A stretch of 64,000 nucleotides of DNA from Listeria ivanovii subsp. londoniensis (GCF_000763495.1 NZ_CP009576.1:248001-312000), one strand, 5' to 3'; shown: positions 40,946 to 51,721, counted from the stretch's first letter. Numbers and translations: made by a program. Notes: generated from the letters alone by a model not told the origin.

Positions 40946-41620
40946 TTATTTTTTGCGAGCGTGGGCTTTTTCGATATAAGTAATCGCATCTGGGACTTTG
41001 CAAGCCGTTTTCCCTAAATCTACATATACTTTACCTACTGTTTTCGCTGCCTCTAAAGCTTTTACGTGAAGTTCCTCTTTATAAATTCCGCAAGCGATAA
41101 TATAACTATTCATAGAGTAACGAGTTCTGTTCGTTTCAGATTGTAAAGTTTCTTTTGCGAGTTCAAGTAATTCCTCGGATTCAGATAAAGTCGCAATATG
41201 TTCTGTGAAAATTTGCCAGCCCATCGATTTAGTTAAGTCATTATCACTTTTAACCCATTTTCTAGCAAAGGTGAGTGCGTCATCACGTTTACTTACAATG
41301 GATGCTAGCCCAAAAGTTAACATCGTCCAAGTTTCTTGAAAAGCTATATTCCATTTCTCGATTTGTGAAACAACTACTTTTTTAGGGTTCACAGCAAGTA
41401 AACCAAGGTAAATTAAGTCGCTATTATTAGACTCTATTAATTGAAGTGCTAATTCGTGGTTTTTATTCAATTTTTCTCGGCGCATAATTTTCTTTAAATC
41501 ACCAATTTTTAATCCGTAAAGCTCTAAAGTTTCTGGGCAACCGTGGTTTCGGAAAATTTTGATGGTGTTAGGGTTTTGAAGAGCGCTTAGTTCGGCATCC
41601 AACTGGTCAAAAGTAATCAT
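40946..41620 (-). CDS. DNA alkylation repair enzyme-like HEAT protein
   Basis: 224-residue all-helical protein matching the AlkD/AlkC-type DNA_alkylation family. Segments such as YGLKIGDLKKIMRREK, ELALQLIESNNSDLIYLGLLA and SMGWQIFTEHIA are recognisable HEAT-like helices. Known members remove bulky or positively charged alkyl adducts from DNA. Whether this protein has glycosylase activity is uncertain, because the catalytic aspartate/tryptophan set could not be placed with confidence. It is adjacent to the YbjQ gene and to ldh on the same strand. Confidence 0.78.
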   Translation of the reverse strand: MITFDQLDAELSALQNPNTIKIFRNHGCPETLELYGLKIGDLKKIMRREKLNKNHELALQLIESNNSDLIYLGLLAVNPKKVVVSQIEKWNIAFQETWTMLTFGLASIVSKRDDALTFARKWVKSDNDLTKSMGWQIFTEHIATLSESEELLELAKETLQSETNRTRYSMNSYIIACGIYKEELHVKALEAAKTVGKVYVDLGKTACKVPDAITYIEKAHARKK

Positions 41621-41652
41621 GGGTGGCCTCCTTTCGAATAATTTAAGTATAA

Positions 41653-41684
41653 CAAAAAAGTATGCAAATTCGCATACTTTTAAG
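41653..41684 (-). terminator. ldh terminator
   Basis: AAAGTATGC / GCATACTTT stem. T residues follow on the minus strand, where it ends ldh. Confidence 0.85.
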
Positions 41685-41695
41685 ATGAAGCCTTA

Positions 41696-42649
<954 letters not shown>

Positions 42650-42858
42650 CTATAAAAAACTTTTTACTAGTACAGTATACCATGTTTTTTTCATTTGTGA
42701 AGCGTTGAACGTCCTAAACTTCAAAAACTTGTTATAATGAAAATGCCGAATGGTTATAGTACAGTTTGAAAGCGTCTGCATTAGGATATAATCGCTATTT
42801 TGTCTTTACCTTTTATTCGAAATTATAAACCTTTCATTTAAAATCTGCTTTTTGCTTT

Positions 42859-42890
42859 GTTTTGCTATTTTTCTGAAGGGTAGATATAAT
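42859..42890 (+). promoter_or_regulatory. Candidate SigB promoter overlapping a SigA -10, before rplY/ctc
   Basis: GTTT at 42859-42862 and GGGTAG at 42878-42883 (15-bp spacing) resemble the general stress sigma factor pattern GTTT...GGGTAT. TATAAT (42885-42890) follows directly. The ctc gene of Listeria and Bacillus is a known SigB-regulated gene. Confidence 0.65.
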
Positions 42891-42928
42891 AGGAGTGTAC
42901 CAAAATTGAATGAGTGGAGTGATTTTTT

Positions 42929-43552
42929 ATGGCAACAACATTAGAGGTCCAGAAAAGAGAAACAACGCAACATTCAGAAGTAACGAAATTGCGTAGTGAA
43001 GGAAAAGTACCTGGAATTATTTATGGCTACAAATCGGAAAATGTTCCAGTTTCCGTTGATTCTTTGGAATTAATCAAGGCAGTTCGTGACAATGGTCGAA
43101 ACGCCGTGTTTGCAGTGACTGTTGACGGCAAGAAATTAAATGTTTTATTACATGAATATCAAGTGGATCCATTAAAAGACATTTTAGTACATGTGGATTT
43201 ACTAGCGGTTGATATGAATGAAGAAGTAGAGACTGATGTTCGCGTGGTATTGGTGGGTGATGCACCTGGTGTTAAAGCTGGCGGCGTATTACAACAAATT
43301 ATCCATGACGTAAAAGTTTCGGCAACACCTGAAAAATTACCAGAAACAATTGAATTAGATATTTCATCGTTAGAAATTGGTGATGTTCTTACTACTAATG
43401 ATCTTCCAGAAAACAAAGATTATGTTGTTCAAGTGGAAGAAGAAGAAACGGTCGTAACTGTATCTGCCCCTCGTGCTGAAGAAGAACCAACCACAGCGGA
43501 AGCGCCTGAACCAGAAGCATTACACGGTAAAGATGAAGAACCTGTAGAATAA
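42929..43552 (+). CDS. rplY: 50S ribosomal protein L25/general stress protein Ctc
   Basis: 207-residue two-domain Ctc form of L25, which binds 5S rRNA. The N-terminal L25 domain (EVQKRE..., VPGIIYGYKSENVPVSVD) and C-terminal TL5 beta domain (to about residue 185) are both present, with an acidic tail. The gene is divergent from ldh and lies behind a likely SigB/SigA dual promoter, consistent with its known stress induction. Confidence 0.95.
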   Translation: MATTLEVQKRETTQHSEVTKLRSEGKVPGIIYGYKSENVPVSVDSLELIKAVRDNGRNAVFAVTVDGKKLNVLLHEYQVDPLKDILVHVDLLAVDMNEEVETDVRVVLVGDAPGVKAGGVLQQIIHDVKVSATPEKLPETIELDISSLEIGDVLTTNDLPENKDYVVQVEEEETVVTVSAPRAEEEPTTAEAPEPEALHGKDEEPVE

Positions 43553-43570
43553 TTTTTGATAATCCAATCG

Positions 43571-43606
43571 GGGACGCGCAAATTCATGCGCGTCCCTTTG
43601 TTTTTT
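43571..43606 (+). terminator. Terminator after rplY
   Basis: GGGACGCGCA / TGCGCGTCCC perfect 10-bp stem with T-rich tail. Confidence 0.93.
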
Positions 43607-43637
43607 GTTATAATAGCTATGAAAAGGAGGCGTTTTT

Positions 43638-44222
43638 ATGCTTGATAAATCAGTGCCACATCTACCAGCTGCAATGGTAAACGATGATGCCATGAATTAT
43701 CCGAAATTCAGCTTGCCGGCTGGTTATTCATTTCGTTTTTATGAGGATGGTCTTGAAGAAGCGTGGTGTCAATTGCAATTAGAAACTGGTCAAGCAGTCT
43801 CCGTAGAAGCGATTCGCGAGCGTTTTAAAGTAGAGTTTGGCGATCAAAAAGAAAAATTAGCTAAACGTTGCGTTTTTGTTCAAGCGTCAGACGGAGAAAT
43901 TGTTGGAACTGCAATGCTTTGGGACGGAGATACATTTGGTGAAATGAAAAGTCGGATTCACTGGGTTGCTGTGCTTGATTCTCATGGCGGGAAGGGAATT
44001 GCTAAAGCGCTACTAACTAAAATCCTCCGCTTAAATAAAAATAATTTTGTTTACTTAACAACTCAAACTGGGAGCTACCAAGCGATTTATCTATATCAAA
44101 AGTTTGGCTTTACGAAATATACTGGCGAAACACCTAAAAACTGGAAAACAGCAAATTTCCAGAAGCAAAATGAAACTGCATGGCAAATAATTGAAAATAA
44201 AATTATTGAATATAAGCATTGA
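43638..44222 (+). CDS. GNAT-family N-acetyltransferase
   Basis: 194-residue acetyltransferase. The acetyl-CoA pocket is seen as IHWVAVLDSHGGKGIAKALL (about residues 114-133), followed by TTQTGSYQAIYLYQKFGF typical of GNAT motif B. SD AAAGGAGG precedes ATG 43638, and a TATAAT (43609-43614) lies just before it. The N-terminal 40 residues are unusual. Substrate unknown; the gene is in the conserved rplY-pth interval of Listeria. Confidence 0.88.
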   Translation: MLDKSVPHLPAAMVNDDAMNYPKFSLPAGYSFRFYEDGLEEAWCQLQLETGQAVSVEAIRERFKVEFGDQKEKLAKRCVFVQASDGEIVGTAMLWDGDTFGEMKSRIHWVAVLDSHGGKGIAKALLTKILRLNKNNFVYLTTQTGSYQAIYLYQKFGFTKYTGETPKNWKTANFQKQNETAWQIIENKIIEYKH

Positions 44223-44327
44223 CTGGAAAACTTTCACCCAAATCAATTCCATGTTATAATCAAAAAAACATCGAAACAAAAACCAGTTCATTCGTGAAGT
44301 GGTTTAGTTCATGTAAGGAGAAGCTCT

Positions 44328-44882
44328 ATGAAACTAATTGCAGGTCTCGGTAACCCGGGAAAAAAATACGAACGTACCCGGCATAATGTCGGTTTTATGG
44401 TAGTTGATGAATTGAGTTTTCGTCATCAAACCCCTTGGAAAAAAGCTAAGTTTAATGGAATGGTTAGTGAAATCAATGTTAACGGTGAAAAAATGTTACT
44501 AGTAAAGCCGCTAACATTTATGAATGCCTCTGGTGAATGTATACGACCGCTAATGGATTACTATAATATTCCTATGAAAGATGTGCTAATTATCTATGAT
44601 GATCTTGATTTACCAGTTGGAAAGATACGTTTGCGCCAAAAAGGTAGTGCGGGCGGTCACAATGGAATGAAATCAATCATCCAACACGTGAAAACGCAGG
44701 AATTTAACCGCATTCGAGTCGGCGTGAGTCGTCCAAGTCATGGCGAAGTTATTAACTATGTGCTCGGAGATTTCCCTAAATCGGAACAAGCGGACATTAT
44801 TGAAGCAATTCAAAAAAGCGCAGATGCTGTAGAAGATTTTGCGAAACTACCATTTATTGAAGTAATGAATAAATATAATTAA
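44328..44882 (+). CDS. pth: Peptidyl-tRNA hydrolase
   Basis: 184-residue enzyme recycling tRNA from stalled peptidyl-tRNA. Conserved GLGNPGKKYERTRHNVGF at the N-terminus holds catalytic His20; PLTFMNASGE, DDLDLPVG and GSAGGHNGMKSI follow. SD AAGGAG. It precedes mfd, the usual Firmicute order. Confidence 0.97.
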   Translation: MKLIAGLGNPGKKYERTRHNVGFMVVDELSFRHQTPWKKAKFNGMVSEINVNGEKMLLVKPLTFMNASGECIRPLMDYYNIPMKDVLIIYDDLDLPVGKIRLRQKGSAGGHNGMKSIIQHVKTQEFNRIRVGVSRPSHGEVINYVLGDFPKSEQADIIEAIQKSADAVEDFAKLPFIEVMNKYN

Positions 44883-44891
44883 AATAATAGA

Positions 44892-44933
44892 TTGAAATGA
44901 AGCGTGACAATGCTTTTGTCACGTATTTCAGTC
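44892..44933 (+). terminator. Hairpin between pth and mfd
   Basis: TGAAAT..CGTGACA / TGTCACG.ATTTCA long stem followed by a weak T-rich tail; probably a terminator, possibly leaky. Confidence 0.65.
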
Positions 44934-45004
44934 TTTCTTCGGCTTTGTGATTCACTTTCGCATTGCGTAGAATGAATTTTCTGACAAAAAGGAGCTGTTT
45001 TCCC

Positions 45005-48000
45005 TTGAAAGGATTACAACAATTAATATATGAACAAAAAGATATTCGAGCGGTCTTAAATGCGCTCGATGGAAAAGAAAAAGCGCAACTTGTTACTGGG
45101 CTTACTGGGTCTTCGCGTGCGTTGTTTGCAAGCGTAGTGGAAGGTGCGTCTAAGCGACCAGTTGTTTTTGTGACGCACAATTTATATCATGCGCAAAAGC
45201 TATATGATGATTTATTATCTTTGATGGATTCGGACCGTCTGTTTTTATATCCGGCTGATGAACTAATATCTTCTGAGTTAAGTATTTCCAGTCCGGAACT
45301 CAGAGGTCAGCGAGTCGAAGCATTAGATTTTCTAATTTCTGGAAAACCTGGGATAGTGATTGTTCCGGTTGCGGGGCTCAGAAAAATGCTCCCGCCAGTA
45401 TCTCTTTGGAAACACTTTAATATATCTATTATAGAAGGCGAAGAAATTGATCCAGAAGTTTTGCGCCAAAAATTGCTTACCATGGGCTATACGATGAGTG
45501 GAATGGTTAATACGCCAGGAGAATTTAGCGTTCGTGGTGGGATTATAGATATTTACCCAATTACGGAAGAATTTCCAATTAGAATAGAACTATTTGATAC
45601 CGAAGTGGATTCGCTTCGTTTCTTTGATGTCGAAACACAGCGTTCTACTTCTCGTGTAGAAGAGTTCCGTTTACTACCAGCGACAGAAATCATTTTAGAT
45701 CAAAACTATTACCCAGATATTGTCAAACGTCTTGAGAAAAAAATGATGTTTACTTTGAATGAATTAAAAGAAAAAGAAGATAAACAAGTACTTGTTGAAA
45801 ATTTAGAAGAAGATTTAGAAATGTTGCGTTCAGGTGTAAAGCCAGATATGTTTTTCAAATACATAGGGTTAGCCTATCCAGATCCAGCATCACTTTTTGA
45901 CTATTTTCCAAAAAATACTGCCATTTTATTAGATGAATTTGCGCGTATATTAGAAACCGAAGAAAACTTGGAAAAAGAAGAAGCAGAATGGCAGACGGAG
46001 ACATTAGGTCGTATGGAAACGGTACGTGACGTTCAGGTGAGCCATTCTTTTAAAAAATTACTCGACGAAAATCACTCGCCAAAAATATATTTATCTCTTT
46101 TTCAAAAACAAATGGCGAGCATGCGGGTATCGAAAACAACGAATATCGTCTACAAACAGATGCAACAATTCCATGGTCAAATGAATGTACTCAAAACAGA
46201 ACTAGAAAGCTGGCATAAAAACAATTATGCGGTAGTCATCCTAGCGCCAAGTATAGAACGTGCAGAGAAAATGCAACAAACATTAGCAGATTATGATATG
46301 GAAAGCACAATTCTGAAAAAAGAGTCTGACATCCCCAAATATGGGCTGGTTCAATTTGTCGTTGGAACATTTCAAAATGGCTTTGAGTTACCACTTGCCA
46401 AAGTAGCGATTATTAGCGAATCTGAACTTTTTAATAAAAAAGTAAAAAAAGTGAAAAAGCGCCAAAAACTATCTAATGCTGAGCGGATTCAAAGCTATTC
46501 CGAATTAAAAGTGGGCGATTATGTCGTGCATATAAACCACGGCATTGCTCGCTACGTTGGAATGGAAACTTTAGACATTAATGGCGTGCATAAAGATTAT
46601 CTTCTTCTCGTTTATCAAGGTGAAGATAAATTGTTTATCCCAGTGGACCAACTTGACTTAGTGCAAAAATATGTTGGTGCTGAAGGGAAATCTCCAAGAC
46701 TAAATAAACTTGGTGGCGCGGAATGGAAACGCGTGAAGAAAAAAGTGCAAGCTTCCGTCCAGGATATTGCAGACGATTTAATCAAGCTATACGCGGAACG
46801 AGAAGCGGAAAAAGGTTATGCATTCAGCCCAGATGAAGAAATGCAACGCGAATTTGAAGATGCTTTCCCGTACCAAGAAACCGACGACCAATTGCGCTCC
46901 ATTGCAGAAATTAAGAAAGATATGGAGCGACCACGCCCAATGGATCGTTTGCTTGTTGGTGATGTTGGCTACGGTAAAACAGAAGTGGCGCTTCGGGCTG
47001 CTTTTAAAGCAATTATGGATGGTAAACAAGTAGCTTTCTTAGTTCCAACAACTATCCTGGCTCAACAGCATTTTGAAACAATGAAAGAGCGATTCCAAGG
47101 TTTTCCAATTGAAATTGGCCTTTTAAGTCGTTTCCGGACAAAAAAACAACAAACAGAAACATTAAAAGGAATGAAAAGTGGGACAGTAGATATAGTTGTC
47201 GGCACACACCGACTATTATCAAAAGATGTTGAGTACCATGATTTAGGTTTGCTTATTGTCGACGAAGAACAAAGATTTGGTGTAACTCATAAAGAAAAAA
47301 TTAAACAAATGCGTTCAAAAATAGATGTATTAACACTAACAGCGACTCCAATTCCACGAACACTACACATGTCGATGCTAGGTGTTCGTGATTTATCCGT
47401 TATCGAAACCCCGCCAGCGAATCGCTTTCCAGTTCAAACATACGTAGCGGAACAAAATAATGTTCTTGTTAGAGAAGCGATTGAACGGGAACTCGCGCGC
47501 GATGGACAAGTCTACTATCTTTACAATCGGGTAGAGACAATTACACAAAAGGCGGATGAAATTTCTGCAATGGTTCCCGATGCCCGTGTTGCCATCGCGC
47601 ATGGACAAATGGGTGAGTCTGAATTAGAGTCGGTTATTTTAAGCTTCCTTGAAGGTGAGTTTGATGTTCTGGTAACCACCACTATTATCGAAACAGGCGT
47701 GGATATTCCAAATGTAAATACACTCTTCGTTCAAGATGCTGATCGAATGGGCCTATCACAACTGTATCAATTGCGCGGAAGGGTAGGGCGCTGGAATAGA
47801 ATTGCTTATGCTTACTTTATGTACCAAAAAGATAAAATTCTTCGTGAAGAAGCGGAGAAACGCTTGTCAGCCATTAAAGAATTTACCGAATTAGGCTCTG
47901 GTTTCAAAATTGCGATGCGCGATTTATCTATCCGTGGCGCTGGTAATATCCTCGGTGCGCAACAACATGGCTTTATTGATTCTGTCGGTTTTGACCTTTA

Positions 48001-48544
48001 TTCGCAAATGCTAAAAGAAGCAATCGAAGCGAAAAAGCCAAAAGAAGAACAAAAACAAATTGTACCCGTCGAAATCGATATCCAAGCAGATGCCTATATA
48101 CCAGAATATTACATTACAGATGGTCGCCAAAAAATCGAGATGTACAAACGTTTCCGTAATATAGAAGTATTGAATGATTTGGAAGAACTGCAAAGTGATA
48201 TGATTGACCGTTTTGGTGAATATCCAGAAGAAGTGGAATATTTATTCACGATGACAGAACTTAAAGTCCATGCGCTTGAAGTCGGGGTTGAATCAGTCAA
48301 ACAAGAGCAAAATAAGATTACTATGTTGTTTTCCGAAAGTGGTACAGCTGGAATTCGTGGGGATATCGTTATGCAAATCATTGGCGAATTTGGTCGAATG
48401 ATTGGTGTAGGAATGGAAGGTGCACAACTGAAAATCACTGTAAATATCCAAAATATACCATTAAAAGAATGGCTCTACCAAATCAAAAGCTTAGCTGAAA
48501 AACTTCGTGGTGCTTTAAAAGAAAAAGTATCTTCCGAAAACTGA
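45005..48544 (+). CDS. mfd: Transcription-repair coupling factor
   Basis: 1179-residue DNA translocase that removes stalled RNA polymerase and recruits the UvrABC system. TTG 45005 is chosen because AAAAGGAGC lies about 9 bases upstream and it gives the KGLQQLIYEQ start; the frame from 44963 would read through the SD. Domains: UvrB-like N-terminal region, CarD-like polymerase interaction domain (from about residue 495), helicase with Walker A DVGYGKTEVAL, DEEQRFG box and ATPIPRTLHMS, and a C-terminal TRCF domain. Confidence 0.97.
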   Translation: MKGLQQLIYEQKDIRAVLNALDGKEKAQLVTGLTGSSRALFASVVEGASKRPVVFVTHNLYHAQKLYDDLLSLMDSDRLFLYPADELISSELSISSPELRGQRVEALDFLISGKPGIVIVPVAGLRKMLPPVSLWKHFNISIIEGEEIDPEVLRQKLLTMGYTMSGMVNTPGEFSVRGGIIDIYPITEEFPIRIELFDTEVDSLRFFDVETQRSTSRVEEFRLLPATEIILDQNYYPDIVKRLEKKMMFTLNELKEKEDKQVLVENLEEDLEMLRSGVKPDMFFKYIGLAYPDPASLFDYFPKNTAILLDEFARILETEENLEKEEAEWQTETLGRMETVRDVQVSHSFKKLLDENHSPKIYLSLFQKQMASMRVSKTTNIVYKQMQQFHGQMNVLKTELESWHKNNYAVVILAPSIERAEKMQQTLADYDMESTILKKESDIPKYGLVQFVVGTFQNGFELPLAKVAIISESELFNKKVKKVKKRQKLSNAERIQSYSELKVGDYVVHINHGIARYVGMETLDINGVHKDYLLLVYQGEDKLFIPVDQLDLVQKYVGAEGKSPRLNKLGGAEWKRVKKKVQASVQDIADDLIKLYAEREAEKGYAFSPDEEMQREFEDAFPYQETDDQLRSIAEIKKDMERPRPMDRLLVGDVGYGKTEVALRAAFKAIMDGKQVAFLVPTTILAQQHFETMKERFQGFPIEIGLLSRFRTKKQQTETLKGMKSGTVDIVVGTHRLLSKDVEYHDLGLLIVDEEQRFGVTHKEKIKQMRSKIDVLTLTATPIPRTLHMSMLGVRDLSVIETPPANRFPVQTYVAEQNNVLVREAIERELARDGQVYYLYNRVETITQKADEISAMVPDARVAIAHGQMGESELESVILSFLEGEFDVLVTTTIIETGVDIPNVNTLFVQDADRMGLSQLYQLRGRVGRWNRIAYAYFMYQKDKILREEAEKRLSAIKEFTELGSGFKIAMRDLSIRGAGNILGAQQHGFIDSVGFDLYSQMLKEAIEAKKPKEEQKQIVPVEIDIQADAYIPEYYITDGRQKIEMYKRFRNIEVLNDLEELQSDMIDRFGEYPEEVEYLFTMTELKVHALEVGVESVKQEQNKITMLFSESGTAGIRGDIVMQIIGEFGRMIGVGMEGAQLKITVNIQNIPLKEWLYQIKSLAEKLRGALKEKVSSEN

Positions 48545-48575
48545 TCCATTAGTATAAAAGAAAGGAGGTGGCGGG

Positions 48576-50165
48576 ATGTCTGAACGTTCCATGAAGCATC
48601 TAATGAAAGGAGCAGCATGGCTAACTGCTGCCTCGCTTATTTCTAAAATACTCAGCGCGGTTTACCGAGTTCCTTTTCAAAATATGGTTGGCGATGTCGG
48701 GTTTTATATTTTTCAACAAGTCTACCCGATATACGGGATTGCGATGACCCTTGCTCTAGGGGGCTTTCCCGTTGTTATCTCTAAAATGTTAGCTGAAGCA
48801 AATGGAGATTTAAGGCGACAGCAAATTATTATGCGTGCGGTATTTAGAACGCTACGAATTGTAAGTATCACTTTGTTTATCTTTTTATTCTTATTGGCTG
48901 ACTTGATAGCAATGATGATGGGAGATCCAGCACTTTCTGAACTTATTCGAGTGATTAGTTTTGTCTTTTTGCTAATGCCATATCTTGCTTTTATGCGTGG
49001 TTTCTTTCAAAGTACGGGAGAGATGGTACCAACTGCGATATCTCAAACTATTGAACAAATTATCCGTGTTGCAATTATTCTTCTCGGTGCAGGATTAGCG
49101 CTCAATATGGGACTGGATTTATATGACGCGGGATCAATGGCGATGAGTGGTGCTATTTTTGGTGGTGTTTCTGGAATCTTCGTGTTGCGTCACTTTTACA
49201 ATAAAAAACTGGCATCGGGTCAAGGGTTGCAACCAGCCGTATTTGCTGGGAAACAAGAGAAAATCGGTATTGGCCGTGATTTCCTTCGTCAGAGCATGGC
49301 GATTTGCGTCGTCAGTTCGATGTTGATTTTATTCCAACTAGTTGATTCTTTCCAAGTTTACCGTTTAATGAGTGATTCAGGTATTCCGGACTTCATAGCA
49401 AAATCACTTAAAGGAATATACGACCGAGGTCAGCCGATTTTACAACTTGGTCTCGTGCTTTCAACTGGACTTGCTCTAGCACTTGTTCCGATGATTACTG
49501 CCGCGAGAGTTCAAGGCCAACAAAAAGAATTAAAACGGTCAATACTATTAGCTATTAAAATCACACTCATTCTTTCAGGAGCAGAGACAGTCGGATTAAT
49601 CGTAATCATGCGCCCTTTAAATCAAATGCTCTTCCAAACACCAGACGGAACTTTCGTCTTGCAATTATTTATGCCAGCAGTTTTTCTCAGTTCTTTAATC
49701 GTGATGTTAAGTAGTATTTTACAAGGTTTTGGAAAAATTATTGTTCCAGCTATTGGTGTTGGTATCGGACTTGTTGTAAAATGGGTTACAGGAAGTGTAT
49801 TAATTCCACACTATGCAACAGTAGGTGCATCCATATCGACATGCATCGGTTTAGCAGTAGTTTTGCTAATCTGTTATGTTTCATTAAAAGAAACCATCCG
49901 TATACCGTTTGTTGAAAAGTCAATGCTCTTTAGGTTAATTGCCGCCTTAATATTAATGGCAATAATTCCATGCCTAATAGAATGGTTAGTTCCATTCGAA
50001 ACAAGATTTGGAAGTGCGTTTCAAGCAATAATTAGTGCGCTGCTCGGTGGTGGAGTTTTTCTCGTTTTTGCATTGAGATACAAATTGCTCGGACCGAAAG
50101 ATTTCGTTTTCCTTCCGTTTGGGTCTAAATTACTAGCGCTTAGCAAACTTGTGGCGCGAAAATAA
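48576..50165 (+). CDS. Polysaccharide biosynthesis flippase (SpoVB/MurJ-like MOP family)
   Basis: 529-residue membrane protein with about 14 helices, opening GAAWLTAASLISKILSAVYR as in the SpoVB/YabM/MurJ group. Members flip lipid-linked cell wall or polysaccharide precursors. Position between mfd and the S4-domain gene matches Bacillus yabM. SD AAAGGAGGTGG. The exact substrate is not visible. Confidence 0.88.
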   Translation: MSERSMKHLMKGAAWLTAASLISKILSAVYRVPFQNMVGDVGFYIFQQVYPIYGIAMTLALGGFPVVISKMLAEANGDLRRQQIIMRAVFRTLRIVSITLFIFLFLLADLIAMMMGDPALSELIRVISFVFLLMPYLAFMRGFFQSTGEMVPTAISQTIEQIIRVAIILLGAGLALNMGLDLYDAGSMAMSGAIFGGVSGIFVLRHFYNKKLASGQGLQPAVFAGKQEKIGIGRDFLRQSMAICVVSSMLILFQLVDSFQVYRLMSDSGIPDFIAKSLKGIYDRGQPILQLGLVLSTGLALALVPMITAARVQGQQKELKRSILLAIKITLILSGAETVGLIVIMRPLNQMLFQTPDGTFVLQLFMPAVFLSSLIVMLSSILQGFGKIIVPAIGVGIGLVVKWVTGSVLIPHYATVGASISTCIGLAVVLLICYVSLKETIRIPFVEKSMLFRLIAALILMAIIPCLIEWLVPFETRFGSAFQAIISALLGGGVFLVFALRYKLLGPKDFVFLPFGSKLLALSKLVARK

Positions 50166-50182
50166 AAAAGTAGGTGAATAAA

Positions 50183-50461
50183 ATGGCAACAACTATGCGA
50201 TTAGATAAATTTTTAAAAGTATCTAGATTAATTAAGCGTCGTACAGTAGCTAAAGAAGTAGCAGAAAAAGGACGTATTGCTGTTAATGGTATAACTGCAA
50301 AACCAGGAACCAATGTGAAGTCTGGTGACGAGTTAGTTATCCGTTTTGGCCCGAAAATTGTTACAGCAAAAATCGAACGCTTAGAAGAAAATGCAAAAAA
50401 AGAACAAGCGACAGAAATGTATACAATTATTAAAGAAGAACGTACTGACGAAAGTAGATAG
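50183..50461 (+). CDS. rqcP: S4-domain ribosome quality control factor RqcP
   Basis: 92-residue S4 RNA-binding protein (MRLDKFLKVSRLIKRRTVAKE...GRIAVNG) matching Bacillus YabO/RqcP. That protein acts with RqcH in adding alanine tails to stalled nascent chains on 50S subunits. ATG 50183 has AGGTG six bases upstream; GTG 50174 overlaps the SD. It precedes divIC, as in Bacillus. Confidence 0.92.
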   Translation: MATTMRLDKFLKVSRLIKRRTVAKEVAEKGRIAVNGITAKPGTNVKSGDELVIRFGPKIVTAKIERLEENAKKEQATEMYTIIKEERTDESR

Positions 50462-50464
50462 AAA

Positions 50465-50512
50465 AATCGTTTGAAATGGCGAATTAAAGCCGATTTCAAA
50501 CGATTTTTTTCT
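50465..50512 (+). terminator. Terminator after rqcP
   Basis: ATCGTTTGAAATGGC / GCCGATTTCAAACGAT stem with one bulge, then T residues. Confidence 0.92.
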
Positions 50513-50687
50513 ACCCTCAAAAAGGTACAATCAATTTTTTGCAAAAAAGTCAAGAAAAAAATGATAAAAATAGCGGATTCCAATAGACAAATGGCTGATT
50601 TATTGATATCATTTTAAGCAAGAAACGTTTTTTTCTCTACCGAATTTCACAGACAAAGAGCAAATAAGAACATGGGAGGGACGATGT

Positions 50688-51074
50688 ATGAAAAAAGCTA
50701 AAACAAAAGTAGCGAGAATAGAAAATCGCTACATAAAAGATACTGCAACAATGAAAAAAACTCGTAACCGTCGTCGCGTTGCCCTGTTCCGTAGACTTGC
50801 TTTTATGGCTATTATCTTTGCCGTTGTCGGAGGACTTTTAACTGTAACCTACACGCAACAAGTCTTATCACTAAAAGATAAGAAAGAAAAACAAGTAAAA
50901 GTAGATAAAAAAATGGTTGCAATGAAAGATGAAGAACAAGCACTAAACGATCAAATCAAGAAGCTTCATAATGACGAATACATAGCCAAACTAGCTAGAA
51001 GCGAATATTATTTATCTAAAGATGGAGAAATTATTTTCAACATTCCTGAAGAGAATTCGAAACAAAAAGAGTAA
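50688..51074 (+). CDS. divIC: Cell division protein DivIC
   Basis: 128-residue FtsB/DivIC-type septum protein: a basic cytoplasmic N-terminus, one membrane helix (about residues 38-58, AFMAIIFAVVGGLLTVTY), then a coiled coil (DKKEKQVKVDKKMVAMKDEEQALNDQ... region) and the YYLSKDGEIIF end. It works with FtsL and DivIB in the divisome. SD GGGAGGGA. Confidence 0.93.
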   Translation: MKKAKTKVARIENRYIKDTATMKKTRNRRRVALFRRLAFMAIIFAVVGGLLTVTYTQQVLSLKDKKEKQVKVDKKMVAMKDEEQALNDQIKKLHNDEYIAKLARSEYYLSKDGEIIFNIPEENSKQKE

Positions 51075-51158
51075 GTCGAAGTGGAACCAACATTCTCCAT
51101 AATAGAATCAAAGGGAAAATTAAGTGGTGCATTTTTTGGAGATTACGAGTTTGACTGT

Positions 51159-51186
51159 TTGACACTCTTTTTATTATAGCTATAAT
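51159..51186 (+). promoter_or_regulatory. SigA-type promoter of the S1-domain gene
   Basis: TTGACA (51159-51164), 16-bp spacer, TATAAT (51181-51186). Confidence 0.75.
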
Positions 51187-51226
51187 TAAGCAATAGAGTG
51201 ATATTTTAAGGAGGACGCATTTTTTT

Positions 51227-51655
51227 ATGTCGATCGAAGTAGGCAACAAGTTACAAGGGAAAGTTACTGGGATTACTAATTTTGGAGCATTTGTGGAGTT
51301 AGAAGGTGGCAAAACAGGTTTAGTCCATATTAGTGAGGTTGCAGATAACTATGTTAAGGACATTAATGACATCTTAACTGTAGGGGATGAAGTTACTGTC
51401 AAAGTAATGAATATTGGTGATGATGGCAAAATTGGTCTGTCCATTCGTAAAGCAGTAGATCGTCCGGACCGCCCAGAAAAAAGCTATGATCGTAAACCAA
51501 AATACAGCAAAAAACCTGCTGGAAACTATGTAAAACCAGCCGAGAGCTTTGAAGATATAATGTCTAAATTCTTGAAAGATAGTGATGAAAGACTAACAAC
51601 TATCAAACGCCAAACAGAATCCAAACGTGGTGGACGAGGCGCGAAACGGGGCTAA
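51227..51655 (+). CDS. S1 RNA-binding domain protein (YabR-like)
   Basis: 142-residue protein. Residues 5-73 are an S1 domain (GKVTGITNFGAFVELEGG, GLVHISEVA), and the rest is a basic, low-complexity Arg/Lys-rich tail. It resembles Bacillus YabR, between divIC and tilS. It presumably binds RNA or ribosomes; exact role unknown. SD AAGGAGG. Confidence 0.92.
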   Translation: MSIEVGNKLQGKVTGITNFGAFVELEGGKTGLVHISEVADNYVKDINDILTVGDEVTVKVMNIGDDGKIGLSIRKAVDRPDRPEKSYDRKPKYSKKPAGNYVKPAESFEDIMSKFLKDSDERLTTIKRQTESKRGGRGAKRG

Positions 51656-51686
51656 CACCTGAAATTAATTTTAAACTATAGAAGGA

Positions 51687-51721
51687 TGCACCGTATTGGA
51701 TCATTAATACGGTGCACTTTT
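51687..51721 (+). terminator. Terminator after S1-domain gene
   Basis: TGCACCGTATT / AATACGGTGCA perfect stem with T residues. Confidence 0.92.
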
